Source of the DNA: Cyanophora paradoxa
Taxonomy: Eukaryota; Glaucocystophyceae; Cyanophorales; Cyanophoraceae
NCBI GenBank assembly: GCA_004431415.1
Contig: QPMI01000337.1
Span: 1-58,799 of the forward strand
DNA length: 58,799 bases
Reading direction: 5' to 3'
The position numbers and the translations under genes were made by a program. Positions 48,026-57,448 of this stretch are shown here, piece after piece; the first letter of the stretch is position 1; each line of letters opens with the position of its first letter. Under the pieces are notes generated by a model, which saw only the letters and a list, made by a program, of their open reading frames with translations, had not been told where the DNA came from and made no database searches.

Positions 48026-49806
48026 ATGGCGGATCCCAAGGCACGCGGTGCCGCAATCCGCTCGCTGGAGGTCCGCTATCTCAGTCTCTCGCGCGGAGTA
48101 GGGCCGGCTTGGCCGCTGTGCACCTGTAGGCGTACTCATTGTGCTGTATCGCGCAGAGCGATACCAGCCCCTTCGTCATGATGGAGGACATCCTAGAAAA
48201 GCTGAAGCTGCTGGATTACGAAAAGCACTTCTGCCACATGAAGTGCGGAAGCAGATCAAGCTATTCTTGTGCACCACTAACGATGTCTGGCCTTCGCCGC
48301 CGCAGGAACTTCAAACCACTGACGCGGCAGTTCTTCGCACTCCCTCAGTCCAATCCAGCAGAGCAGTTCTACACATTTGCGTCCCTAGTATCATGGCTGA
48401 TGGCCAAGAACCAGCACTTCTTCCCAGCGCCAGGCCAGTTCGACGACCCTAACTCCACAGCTACCAACATACGTGCGCCCCCCCGAGCTGCGCACACACC
48501 CCGTCTGACAGGCAACACGTGCGCCTGTCACAGTGCAAGAGCTAAAGAAGATGGGCTTCGCGACGGACTTCGCGCCGGCGAAGCTAAAAGCTGCGCACGG
48601 GGAGGCAGTCTGCGGAGTGCTCAACAACCTGCTGGATCAGACGCTCGAGAGCGAAGGATTCGCGTTCAGGAAACCTATCTACCCACAGGAAGCGTGCGCG
48701 GCGTGGCTGGTCGGGCGAGCGGGAGGGCGTGGGCGTGACGGGGGCGGTGTGGCGGGGCGCGCAGGGCGGAGGAGGAGGCGGTGATGGACGAGGACGGGGA
48801 GGCGGACCTGGCGGAGATCGCGGACGAGGCGGCGGGCAGGCGGCCGCACGACGACGACAGCGAGGAGGAGTACATCAACCCCGTCGCCGCCAGCAAGGCC
48901 AAGGACGAGCGCGAGAAGTGCGCCCCCGCCCTCGCTCCCGCCCGTCTGGACGAGCGGTCGGGGCAGGGGCTGACGCATGGCGCAGGGCGGCGGTGCAGGG
49001 CCCCATCCAGACGGCGATCGACCCCGAGAAGTGGCGGCTCGAGCTGGAGCGGGTGGAGCCGCAGCTCAAGATCGTGCTGGCGTCGGACAACAAGGAGTGG
49101 CGCACGCACGTCGAGCAGACGCGGCTCCACCAGGGCATCGTCAACCAGGCGATGCCCGAGACGCGCTCCATGCTCGACCGGATCGGGAGCGACGTGCACG
49201 GCGCCCTCGAGAAGATCCAGACCCGCGAGAAGTACATCAACAACCAGCTCGACGGCAGGGCGCGCCCGCCCCGCCCCGCCCCACCCCGCACCCGCCCCCG
49301 AGCCCCGCCGCGCCTGACGCCGGGGGCAGATCGGGGACTATCGGGCGGTGCAGGAGCGGCTGAACGTGCTGACGTCGGAGTTCGAAGCGCTGCAGCAGAA
49401 CGTGAGCGGCCTCGCGGAGCAAAAGACCGCCCTCGACGAGGCCCTCGAGAAGATCCGGGTGCGCAGCTGCGCGGGGCGCGGGGCGGGGCGCGGGACAGCG
49501 CTGACGCCCCCGCAGCAAGACATGGACAACCGCAACGGGTCGATGACGGACACGGCGCCCGTCGTCAAGATCAAGGCCTCCCTCCAGAAGCTCAAGGCCC
49601 GCCCCCCCGCCCCTCGCGGCCCGCGCGCGCCGCTCACGGCGGCGCAGAACGAGAGCAAGCTGATGGAGATCCGGATCGGCGTGGTGGAGCAGACGCTGCT
49701 GCAGGCGCGGCTGAAGAACAAGATGGCGGCGGCGGTTGCGCCGAACCCCGCCAACGCCTCCATGGAGTTCGCCCGCGGCGCCGGCCTCGACCAGGAGGAC
49801 TACTAG
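48026..49806 (+). CDS. IFT57: Intraflagellar transport protein IFT57
   Basis: IFT-B subunit needed to build cilia and flagella. Exon 1 is 48026-48070 (MADPKARGAAIRSLE), exon 2 48157-48242 (SDTSPFVMMEDILEKLKLLD, YEKHFCHMK), exon 3 from 48306 (NFKPLTRQFFALPQSNPAEQ, FYTFASLVSWLMAKNQHFF, FDDPNSTATNI), then LQELKKMGFATDFAPAKLKA, GEAVCGVLNNLLDQTLESEG and FRKPIYPQE, the calponin-homology-like NN-CH domain. An acidic linker (MDEDGEADLAEIADEAAG, DDDSEEEYINP) leads to the C-terminal coiled coil (WRLELERVEPQLKIVLASDN, WRTHVEQTRLHQGIVNQA, YRAVQERLNVLTSEFEALQQ, VVEQTLLQARLKNKMAAAV). TAG at 49804-49806. The intron 49597-49647 has a GC donor (CTCAAG then GCCCGCC). Convergent with ARP6, with 78 bp between stops. 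Confidence 0.95.
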
Positions 49807-49884
49807 CCCGGCTCGTTCGGCCGTGTACAATACAGCAGCGCGCGGAGACCAGGCGGGGCGAGGCCGGGCGGCAGGGGGCGGGGG

Positions 49885-51883
49885 CTAGGCGGGGAGGGAG
49901 CGACCGGGGGCGTGCCAGAAGCGGGCGCGGCAGATGTTGGGCCCGTGCTCGAGGTACTCTGCGCGGGAGACGGCGAGCTGGCGGTAGGCGGCCTGCTGCG
50001 CGAAGAGGGAGCCGCCCTTCCACGCCGCCGTCAGCGGTCTGCCCGGGGCCGCGCCGTCGGCCGCGGGGAGGCGGGGGCGCGGGGCGGGACGGGGCGGCAC
50101 GTGTCGGAGAGGGCGACGGTGAGGCCCGTGCTCGCGGGGAGCAGCGCCCGCAGCTCCGACTCCCTGCCCCTCCTCCCGTCAGCCGCCCCGCGCCGGCACG
50201 GGGGGAGGGCGGGGCGGGGCGCGCAGGCGGGGGAGGAAGCCCTGGAAGAGGGCGCTGCCGCCGAAGCAGAGGACGTTGGTCTGCACGGCGCGCGCCATGT
50301 GCGCCGGGCACGCCCCCGCCGCCTCCGCCGCCGCCTCCGCCAGCCCGCCCTGCCGGATGCCTGCGGGGCGTCAGAGCATGGAGCGGACGGGGCGGGACGG
50401 GGCGGGCCGATGTCGGAGGGGCGGAAGAGGAGCTCGGGGACGGCGATGCGCTCGTTGTTCATCGACAGCACGTACTCCTCGCTCTTCGGCTCCTCCTTCT
50501 TCTTCGCAGCCGCCTTCCGCGCCGCCGCCGCCGCCGCCGCCGTCGCCGCCGGCGCTCCGCCGTTCGCTGCTGCCGCTGCTGCTGCTGCCGCTGCGGCGGC
50601 GGCGGCGGCGGCGGCCTCGGCGGCGGCGGCCTCGGCGGCGGCCTTCTTCTCCTCCTCGATGCGGCGGAGCTTCTCGCGGATGTGCTCGGGCTCCTCCCCC
50701 TGTCCGCCCCTTGAGGCGCGCTCGAGGGCGGCAGGCGTGGGCGGGGCGAGCGGGGGGCACCCGGATGTAGCCTACGTTGGAGGTGACGAAGTCGGGGAGG
50801 ACGTACTCGCGGCGGAGGGCGCCGCTGCGGCGGCAGGCCTCGAGCTCGCGGGGGAAGTCCTGCGCCACCAAGCAGAGCTGCTCCTTGACGTCGTTCACCG
50901 TGTACCCCTCGTCCATCATGTTCCAATGCCGGTACGAGATCGACTCCTTCAGGAAATTCGTGAGCACCTTGCCCCCGACGTCCACCCTGCCGCCCCCAGC
51001 CGTCGGCGCCCGGCCCCCGCGCACGCCCCGCCCCCGCGCGCGCCCCGCGCCGGCGGCGCACCGGCGGACGCCCGGGAGGAAGGGGGTGCCCGCGAAGACG
51101 GGGACGGCGTGGGAGAAGGAGTAGCCGGTGTCGAGGACCAGGCACCCGGCGCTCCGCGCGATCGCCGACTCGGGGTGCCGCGCCCGATACTCCACCAGCG
51201 CCAGCGCCGCCGCTGGCCCCCCGCCCTCAGCGCGGGGCGCCGGCGGCGGGGGCGGGGCCGGGGGCCGGCACCGCTGGCGCAGTACATGGACTGGAAGCCG
51301 TACTCCTCGTACGCGACCTCGTACGTGCGCACTTGGATCGGCTCCGGCGTCAGCGGCGGCTCCGTCATCAGCAGGCTGCACTCGCGCGGCTCCACCTGCG
51401 CGCCCCCGTCGGCCCGCGCCCGCCCAGCGCCGCCGCCCCGCGCACGTCCAGCACGTTCTTCAGGGCGCGGTTCCAGACGGTCTTCTCGGCGTCCCAGTTC
51501 GTGAGGTAGCCCTGCGGCGCCGGCGGTCAACCGCAGGGCGGGCAGGCGAGCGGGCGGCCACGGCGGCGGGCGCGCCATGTCAAAGGGCCTCCTGAACGAC
51601 ATGCCGCTCGTCTCCATGCACTCGAAGACCTCGTCGCCCACGTACAGCCGCCGGTCGTTGCGCGCTTTCGCTATGTAGTTCGGCATGATCCTGGCGCGTA
51701 TACGGCGTCAACGCGAGCGCGCGCGAGGCGTGCAGGGGCGCCAGCTGCGGCGCGTCCGGACCTCGCAGGCTCCGCCTCTCCGGCGAGGCCGACTTTCGCC
51801 GATCCCGCTCCATTGTCTATCACGACGACGCGTGAGAAGGAAGATGCGCCGGCAGCGCTCGCCCCGCCGCCGCGCCGGGACAT
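49885..51883 (-). CDS. ARP6: Actin-related protein 6 (SWR1 complex)
   Basis: Nuclear actin-related subunit of the SWR1/SRCAP H2A.Z-exchange remodeller. Start MSRRGGGASAAGASSFSRVV (51883). Actin-fold text: VVIDNGAGSAKVGLAGEAEP, joined across an intron to MPNYIAKARNDRRLYVGDEV; LTNWDAEKTVWNRALKNVLD; CSLLMTEPPLTPEPIQ; YEEYGFQSMYCAS; LVLDTGYSFSHAVPVFAG; VDVGGKVLTNFLKESISYRH, WNMMDEGYTVNDVKEQLCLV, AQDFPREL; REYVLPDFVTS; SEEYVLSMNNERIAVPELLF, RPSDIG; NVLCFGGSALFQGFLPRL; FAQQAAYRQLAVSRAEYLEH, GPNICRARFW. The YVLPDFVTS and FNPSDIG-like motifs and the E-Y-x-E-x-G...C ending are Arp6-specific. A large Ala/Lys insert (about 50490-50650) separates the actin-fold halves. Its position matches the charged, variable loop of Arp6. 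Confidence 0.92.
50515..50645 (-). repeat. GCC/GCG low-complexity tract encoding poly-Ala in ARP6
   Basis: Runs of CGCCG and GGCGG on the plus strand give Ala-rich blocks (EAAAAEAAAA-type, then AAAAAARKAAAKKKEEPK) in the ARP6 reading frame. Confidence 0.8.
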
Positions 51884-52086
51884 CCCCTACGTGCGAAGCC
51901 CGTTCAGCTAAAGATTGCAATCTACAAAACTGAAGCGTTTGCGAGCTCCTGTCGTGCGTGGTTCGCGCTTCGCCACTTTGCTGCTGTACTCCCCCTTGCA
52001 AAAAAGAAGCGCAGCTTTGAGAACGGATCCCGGCGCGGCGTGGGTGCAGCACAGGTCGATCTACAGTGCTTGGAGGCCCTCAGGCC
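51884..52086. promoter_or_regulatory. Divergent spacer between ARP6 and CFAP73-like gene
   Basis: About 200 bases, noticeably AT-richer (AAAGATTGCAATCTACAAAACTG, shown only in part: GATTGCAATCTAC). Contains TTGCAAAAAAGAAG. No defined element. Confidence 0.35.
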
Positions 52087-53896
52087 ATGAGCTTTTTTGT
52101 GACCCAGCGCGAACGGGTCGGATAGTGAGTTCCGGGCGTCGCCGCGCCGATGCGGGTTGCCTTTGCGCGTTACTGATCTGTGCGTCCGCTTTCCTCCTCG
52201 TCCACAGCCGCGACTAGTGCGTCCAGCGCTCAGCCCTTTTCCGAAGGCGCCCTTCAAAGCTAACGCTGACGGCTGCTTTCGTCGCACAGTGATCGTATAC
52301 CAAATGACCAGGTCGTCCCATTGCCTCCCCTCGTCGACCTGGGGGAGCAGCAGGTCCAGCCGGCCCTCCGCCTCCGACCGGAGCGGACAAAGCTGACGCC
52401 GCACGGCGCAGACGTCGCAGTCCACGCTGCTCCTCCAGAAGAAGAAGGAGATGGCAGAGGTGCAGGAGGAGCTAGACAGGAAGAAGGAGGAGTTCAAGGA
52501 GCGTATGCGCCGCTGCCAAGCCAAGGAGGAGGAGCTGGCGAAAAAGGTGCCCGCTTGCGGGCCTAGAGAGCGGCTACGCGTTGCTCAGTCGCTTGCGCTG
52601 CGCAGCAACAACAAATACGAGAGCAAGTGATCAAGTTCGAGAAGTTCCTGAAGGAGAACGACGCGAAGCGGATGCGGGCGCACAGGAAAGCGGCGGAGGA
52701 GATCAAGCTGCGGGAAGCGAAGGTACCGCCAGAGCCGGCGGCGCGCGCGGCGCGGCTGACGCGGGGGCGGGGCAGGAGCTGGAAATCATCGAGCTGGAGG
52801 AAAGCCTGCGGGAGCTGATCCACAACAAGGAGCAGATGGCTCGCATGCTCGGTGCGAGCCGGCGCGCGACAGGGGCGTGCGGGGCATCGGGGCGTGGGGG
52901 TGCGAGGCGGGGCGGGCGCAGAGAAGATGATGAAGTACCAGCGCTACCTGGAGTCGGTCGTGCAGCACGCCGCCGACGAGTTCCCCGAAGTGCAGGACGG
53001 TGCCCGGCGCTCCGGCGGCGCGCGGGGCGGGGCGGGGCGCGACGCGGGGCGGGGCGGGGCGGGGCGCAGTGCTGGCGCGGTACGCGACGCTCTCCGGGGC
53101 GAACACGGACCTGACGGCGGGGGTGCAACGGGACATGGACACGATGGAGCAGCAGCGCGCGAAGCTGGCGAACTTCATCAAGGAGAAGCAGAACACGCTG
53201 CTGGTGTCGAACAGCGAGATCGCGGAGCTGCAGATGAAGCTGGAGGCGCGCAAGGCCGAGGTCGCCCGCTTCGACCAGCAGGCCCTCCTCAAGGAGAGCG
53301 ACGCCAACAACCGCGTCCGCCGCCCCCGCCCCCGCCCCCGCTTCCCCCCCCCGCCGTGCCCGGCCGACCGGCTGCCTGCGGGGCGGGGCAGAACCGGCTG
53401 CTGGGGGAGATCAAGATGAGCATCATGAACGTGTACGGGCGGTGCCAGTTCCGGCAGCCGCTGGAGGGGGATGCCTCGCTCGTGGCCTACCTCGAGCAGA
53501 TCAAGCAGCGCCTCCTCGACATGCAGGACATCTGCGAGAACCGCGCCCGCTTCAAGATGCCCCCGGCCCGCCCCCGCCCCCGCCCCCCCGCCCCCCGCCC
53601 CCCTGCCTCGAGCTGCCCGCTGACCGCGCGCCGCGCAGGCCGCCGCCTTCGCCGCGGCTCAGGCCGCGCAGGCGGCCGCCGCGCGGCCCGACGCGCGCGG
53701 GGCCCCGGGGCGCAGCCGCGGGCCCCCGGGGCGACGAAGAAGGCCAAGTGCGTGTGGGGCGGGGGCGGGGGCGGGGCGGGGCCGGGGCGTGGGCCGACGG
53801 GTCGGGGGCAGGGCGCCGGCGTCGGCGAAGGAGCTGGGGAGCAGCCTGGACTCGGACGGGCTCTCCTTCCTCAAGGAGAGCCCCCGGATATCATAG
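52087..53896 (+). CDS. CFAP73: DUF4200 coiled-coil protein of the CFAP73/CCDC42 family
   Basis: Axonemal coiled-coil; in Chlamydomonas CFAP73 (MIA2) and CFAP100 link I1 inner dynein arms to the axoneme. Exon 1 (52087-52124, MSFFVTQRERVG) ends at a strong GTGAGT donor and joins exon 2 from 52290 (YDRIPNDQVVPLPPLVDLGE). Then STLLLQKKKEMAEVQEELDR, KKEEFKERMRRCQAKEEELA, VIKFEKFLKENDAKRMRAHR, KAAEEIKLREAK, LEIIELEESLRELIHNKEQM, EKMMKYQRYLESVVQHAADE, FPEVQDVLARYATLSGANTD, KLANFIKEKQNTLLVSNSEI, NRLLGEIKMSIMNVYGRCQF. The order of LLxKKxEM, IKFxKFLxENxxKRxRA and YxxYLExVV is the DUF4200 signature. The last exon ends GLSFLKESPRIS with TAG at 53894-53896. An Ala-rich exon near 53640-53750 has uncertain phase. 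CFAP73 versus CCDC42 is not certain. Confidence 0.82.
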
Positions 53897-54301
53897 CGCA
53901 GCCCCCCGCCCCGCCCCGGCCCCCGCCCCGCCCTCCTCCCCGCTCCCCTCCTGCCCCGCGACACCGCCCCGCGCCCCTCCCCGCGCGCACCTGCCCGCCC
54001 AGCACCCCTCGACACTCCACTCAGCTGTGCCCCTCCGCACCCTCCCACGCCGCACGACCCGCCTCCCCGACTCGCTTTTGCCCCCTCGATCCCCTGCCTG
54101 TCGATCCGTCTCCAGCTCAAACACCCCTGTCTCGCCGCTCGGCTCTGATCATGATCGCCACCGCGGCGGGATCGAGCGCGGCCCCCGCTGCTCGGCCCCC
54201 GGCGCCGCGCCGGTGCAGGTATCATGCGATTCGTTCAACGAGGCAGGGACGTCCCCTGCTCTCCAGCTGCCAGGTTTGGGGTGAAGCGGGGCGGGGCGGG
54301 G
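53897..54301. other. Pyrimidine-rich convergent intergenic region
   Basis: 405 bases between two stop codons, strongly C-rich on the plus strand to about 54115, then more mixed. Presumably the two 3' UTRs. No coding or RNA signal recognised. Confidence 0.45.
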
Positions 54302-56945
54302 CTAGGCGACGGAGGGTGTGCCGAGGGCGAGGGGCAGGGGCCGGGCGTCGGGGCCGGAGTAGAAGAGGAGGGCGGTGGCGTCGCGGGCGGCGGGGCCGGG
54401 GGCCGGCCGCTCGAGGGCGAGGGCCTCGGCGACGACGAGCGCCGCGTCGCCGGCCGCGTGCGCCGCCAGCGCCCGGCACGAGAGCTCCGCCAGCGCGCCC
54501 CGGCCCCCGCAGCCGCACCCGGAAGGCGGCCCCGGGGGCGGCGCAGGCGGGGCGGCGGGGAGGCGGCGGGAGGGCGAAGGAGAGGAGGGGCGGGTCGAGG
54601 GAGAGGAGGGTGAAGGCGTCGGCGAGGGCCGGCGGGGCCGCCTCGGGGGCCCCCCGGCGGGGAGGAGCTCGGCGTGCGGCCGCGGCACGCGCGCCGCGAG
54701 GTCGGCGACGGAGAGGGGCCCACGGGGAGGGGCGCCGGCGGGCCCTCGAGGGGCGTCGGGGCGCGGCAGGCGCGGGCGTGCCAGAGGGCGGGAAGGGGCG
54801 GCGGGGTCGGCGGGGCGGCGCTCGGCGGAGAGGACGCGGGCGAGGACGAGGGCGTGGTCGCCGCCCGGCAGCAGCCGCTCGACGCGGCAGACGAGCGTGG
54901 CGAAGGGGCCGCGCAGCAGCGGCGCCCCCGTCTCGGCGTCCGTCTCGTGCTGGAGGCCCTCGAACTGGCGCCCCGCGGGGCCGGCGAAGCGGGCGGCGAG
55001 GGGCCCCTGGTCGGGGGCGAGGAAGTGGAGGGCGAGGGGGAGGGGCTCGGGGCGCGGCTCGGAGAGGAGGGCGTGCATGGCGGAGCCGCGGGCGACGTTG
55101 AAGGAGGCGAGGGGCGCCTCCCCCGCGTGCACCGCCACGCTGTTCGCCGTGATCGCGTGCGGCCCCGCCCCGCCCGCCCCGGGCGCCGTGATCACCGCCA
55201 CCGGCAGCGGCACGGAGCGCATGAGCTCGCGCAGCTGGTCCCCGCGCACGCCGGCCGGGGGCGCGGGCGGGGCGGCCGGCGGCTCGGCGATCGCCTGGAG
55301 GACGGCCGGCGAGGAGCGCGAGTAGAGGACGTAGCCGAAGACGCGCTCGGGCATCTGCCCGCGCAGCTGGGGGCCGGCAGCGGGGTGAGGGGCGGGGCGG
55401 GGCGGGGCGGGGCGGGGGGGCGGCACCCGCTCGAGGAAGTCGCGGGCGGCGGTGTCGGAGTCGAAGGTCATGGCGGCGGTGGCGAGGGCGTCCGCGAGGG
55501 CGCAGGAGGAGGCGAGCACGGTGGCCGAGGCGACCGAGGTGGCGGTCGCCTTCATCGCCGCCCCGCGGCGCGGGTCGAAGACGTGGTAGTAGCCGAACTT
55601 GTAGAGCTGCTGGTAGTCCCCCGAGGTCGCCGCCGCCCGCCCCCGCAGCGCCACGTCCGCCAGCATCCGCCGCTCCCCGGGCGCCACCCCGGCCCCCTTC
55701 CACCGGTCGAAGAGCGCCTCCAGCGGGGGCGGGCAGAGGACGGCCGTGCGCCAGTCGCGCCCGGCGGGGTGGCGCCCGGCGGCGCGCATGTCGCCGGCCC
55801 AGTCGACGAGGGCGTCCTCGAAGCCGGCGGCGCCGAGGCGCTCGACGAGCATGTCCACCGCCAGGCCCTTGGCGACGGCCCCGAGGTCGAGGGAGACCCC
55901 GGGGGCAGCCTTCGTCGCCACCCCCTCCTCCGACACCGCCAGCTTCGCCATCCCCACGAGCCCCGCCGCCGTCGCCGCCTCCTCCGGCGTCGGCTTCACG
56001 CCCCGCTCGAGCTTCTCCAGCCAGGCGCGCCGCAGGGGCCCGACGGTCGGGTCGAAGCGGCCGCCCGTGAGCTTGTGGAGCTCGCGGCAGAGGGCGAGGA
56101 GCTGCTGGAGGGGGCGGGAGAGCTGGAGGGGGGCCTTGCCGGCGGCGGCGTTGAGGCGGGAGGCCTCGGAGGCGGGGTTCCACGTGTTGAAAGTGGCGTC
56201 CACCTCGGAGAAGACCTCCTCGACGAGCCGCTCCAGCGCCGGGCGCGCCGCCTCCCCGGCCGCCACCATCACCTTGTACTCCAGCGTCATCGCCCGCCCC
56301 CGCAGCACCACCAGCCGCGGGTCCCCCGCCCCCTCCGTGAACTCGTCCCCGGGGATCATCGCCGGCAGCGCCGCCGCCGCCCCCGCCGCTGCCGCGCGCG
56401 TCGGCCCCCGCCGGCGCCGGGGCGCGGGCGCGGGCGGCGCACGCTTGGGCTTGGGCTTGAGGGAGCCGAAGTAGTCGTCCACCGAGGGGCGCGCCCCGCC
56501 CCCGGCCCCCGCGAACGACGCCATCGACTGCCCGCCGTCAGCATCCCCCCGCCCCGCCGGCGGCGCGCCGCACGCGACGCACCATCGAGTCCATCGGCCG
56601 CTGCTTCTGCGCCGCCGCGGCGGCTGGCGCTGCCGCCGGCTTCGGCACCGGGGGCGCCGCGGATGCGAAGGGCCTCCCCGCGCCATAGGCCGTCCCGTTC
56701 TGCGCGCCGTTCGACGTGCCGCCAGACACGCCGTTCGCCGCCGTTGGCTTAACAGAGCCGTTCGCCGCCGCCGCCGCCGCCGCCGCTGCCGGGCGCGCGG
56801 GAGAGCTGCTGGAGGCCACGGGCAGAGACTGCATCACGCCGTTGCTGTCTGCCTTGGCGGCGTGCGGCGGACGTGTTCCGTGCGCGGGCGGAGTCGCGAG
56901 TTGAGCGCTTCCGGCGCTGGCTTCCTTGCTCACCTCGCAGCCCAT
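54302..56945 (-). CDS. Predicted lipid-anchored FAD:protein FMN transferase (ApbE) fused to two flavin-reductase-like domains
   Basis: Start set at ATG 56945, giving MGCEVSKEASAGS; upstream in-frame sequence has no ATG. MGC with Ser/Lys following is a textbook N-myristoylation plus palmitoylation signal. A Pro/Ala/Ser linker follows, then ApbE motifs in order: YKVMVAAGEAARPALERLVE, FNTWNPASEASRLN, LTGGRFDPTVGPLRRAWLEK, GVSLDLGAVAKGLAVDMLVE, EDALVDWAGDMRAAGRHPAG, AAATSGDYQQLYKFG, YHVFDPRRGAAMKATATSVA and CALADALATAAM with its metal-site Asp. A first flavin-reductase-like domain follows (LRELMRSVPLPVAVITAPGA, HAITANSVAVHAGEAPLASF, TLVCRVERLLPGGDHALVLA), then a second, weaker one (FTLLSLDPPLLSFALP, ELSCRALAAHAAGDAALVVA). 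ApbE flavinylates Thr/Ser of partner proteins. The fused reductase is inferred to supply or use flavin at a membrane. Few introns are needed. Confidence 0.85.
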
Positions 56946-57448
56946 CGGCTGCAGGGTGCGAGAATGGCTACGCCCGGGGTTGTTCTCCACCTTCGATGCG
57001 CTGAAGGATGGCTGGCCCTCGAGCTCGCCGGGGCAGCAAGCCCAACAAGGCAGACGAGGCGACGCCGTTGCTCTAATGACGCGCGCAGAGCTGGCGTGGC
57101 CGGTGCGCTCAGACGCCGGTTTCCATCACCAGCGTCCAAGGCCGCGAGGAGTTCGGCTGCAGCGCTAGCCCGCGGCGAGGAGCTTGCAGCCTGTTACAGA
57201 AGTCGCAAGGCTCCCGCAAGCGATGCTCTGCGTACAAGTATCTGTGGGCCCGGGGGGTGTTGTAGTTTGGTTCGGCAAAAAAAAGGCACGCGCTTCTTGG
57301 GTACGTCGGCAACGCAGCTTCCCCCCCCCCCTCTCCGACTTCGTCGCGCAAGCCTTAACTTGATCATGAATCTCTATCTCAATGTAAACGCGAATTCAAC
57401 TGCAGAAGGAACTGATGGGCACGAGGGGGGCGCGGGGCGCCTCTATAG
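56946..57448. other. Intergenic region upstream of the ApbE fusion and downstream of the cyclophilin gene
   Basis: About 500 bases. Open frames on both strands lack any recognisable motif. AT-richer near 57355-57400. It contains an A8 run at about 57278 and a C10 run at about 57322. It should hold the ApbE promoter and the cyclophilin 3' UTR (same strand). Confidence 0.45.

Noticed and set aside
48729-50714. 661-codon plus-strand open frame spanning IFT57 and ARP6
   Set aside because: It crosses two genes of opposite direction and becomes Gly/Arg repeats antisense to the ARP6 Ala tract.
56926-57168. Plus-strand open frame starting MLTSQPIGCRV
   Set aside because: It is partly antisense to the ApbE fusion's start and shows no motif or splice support.
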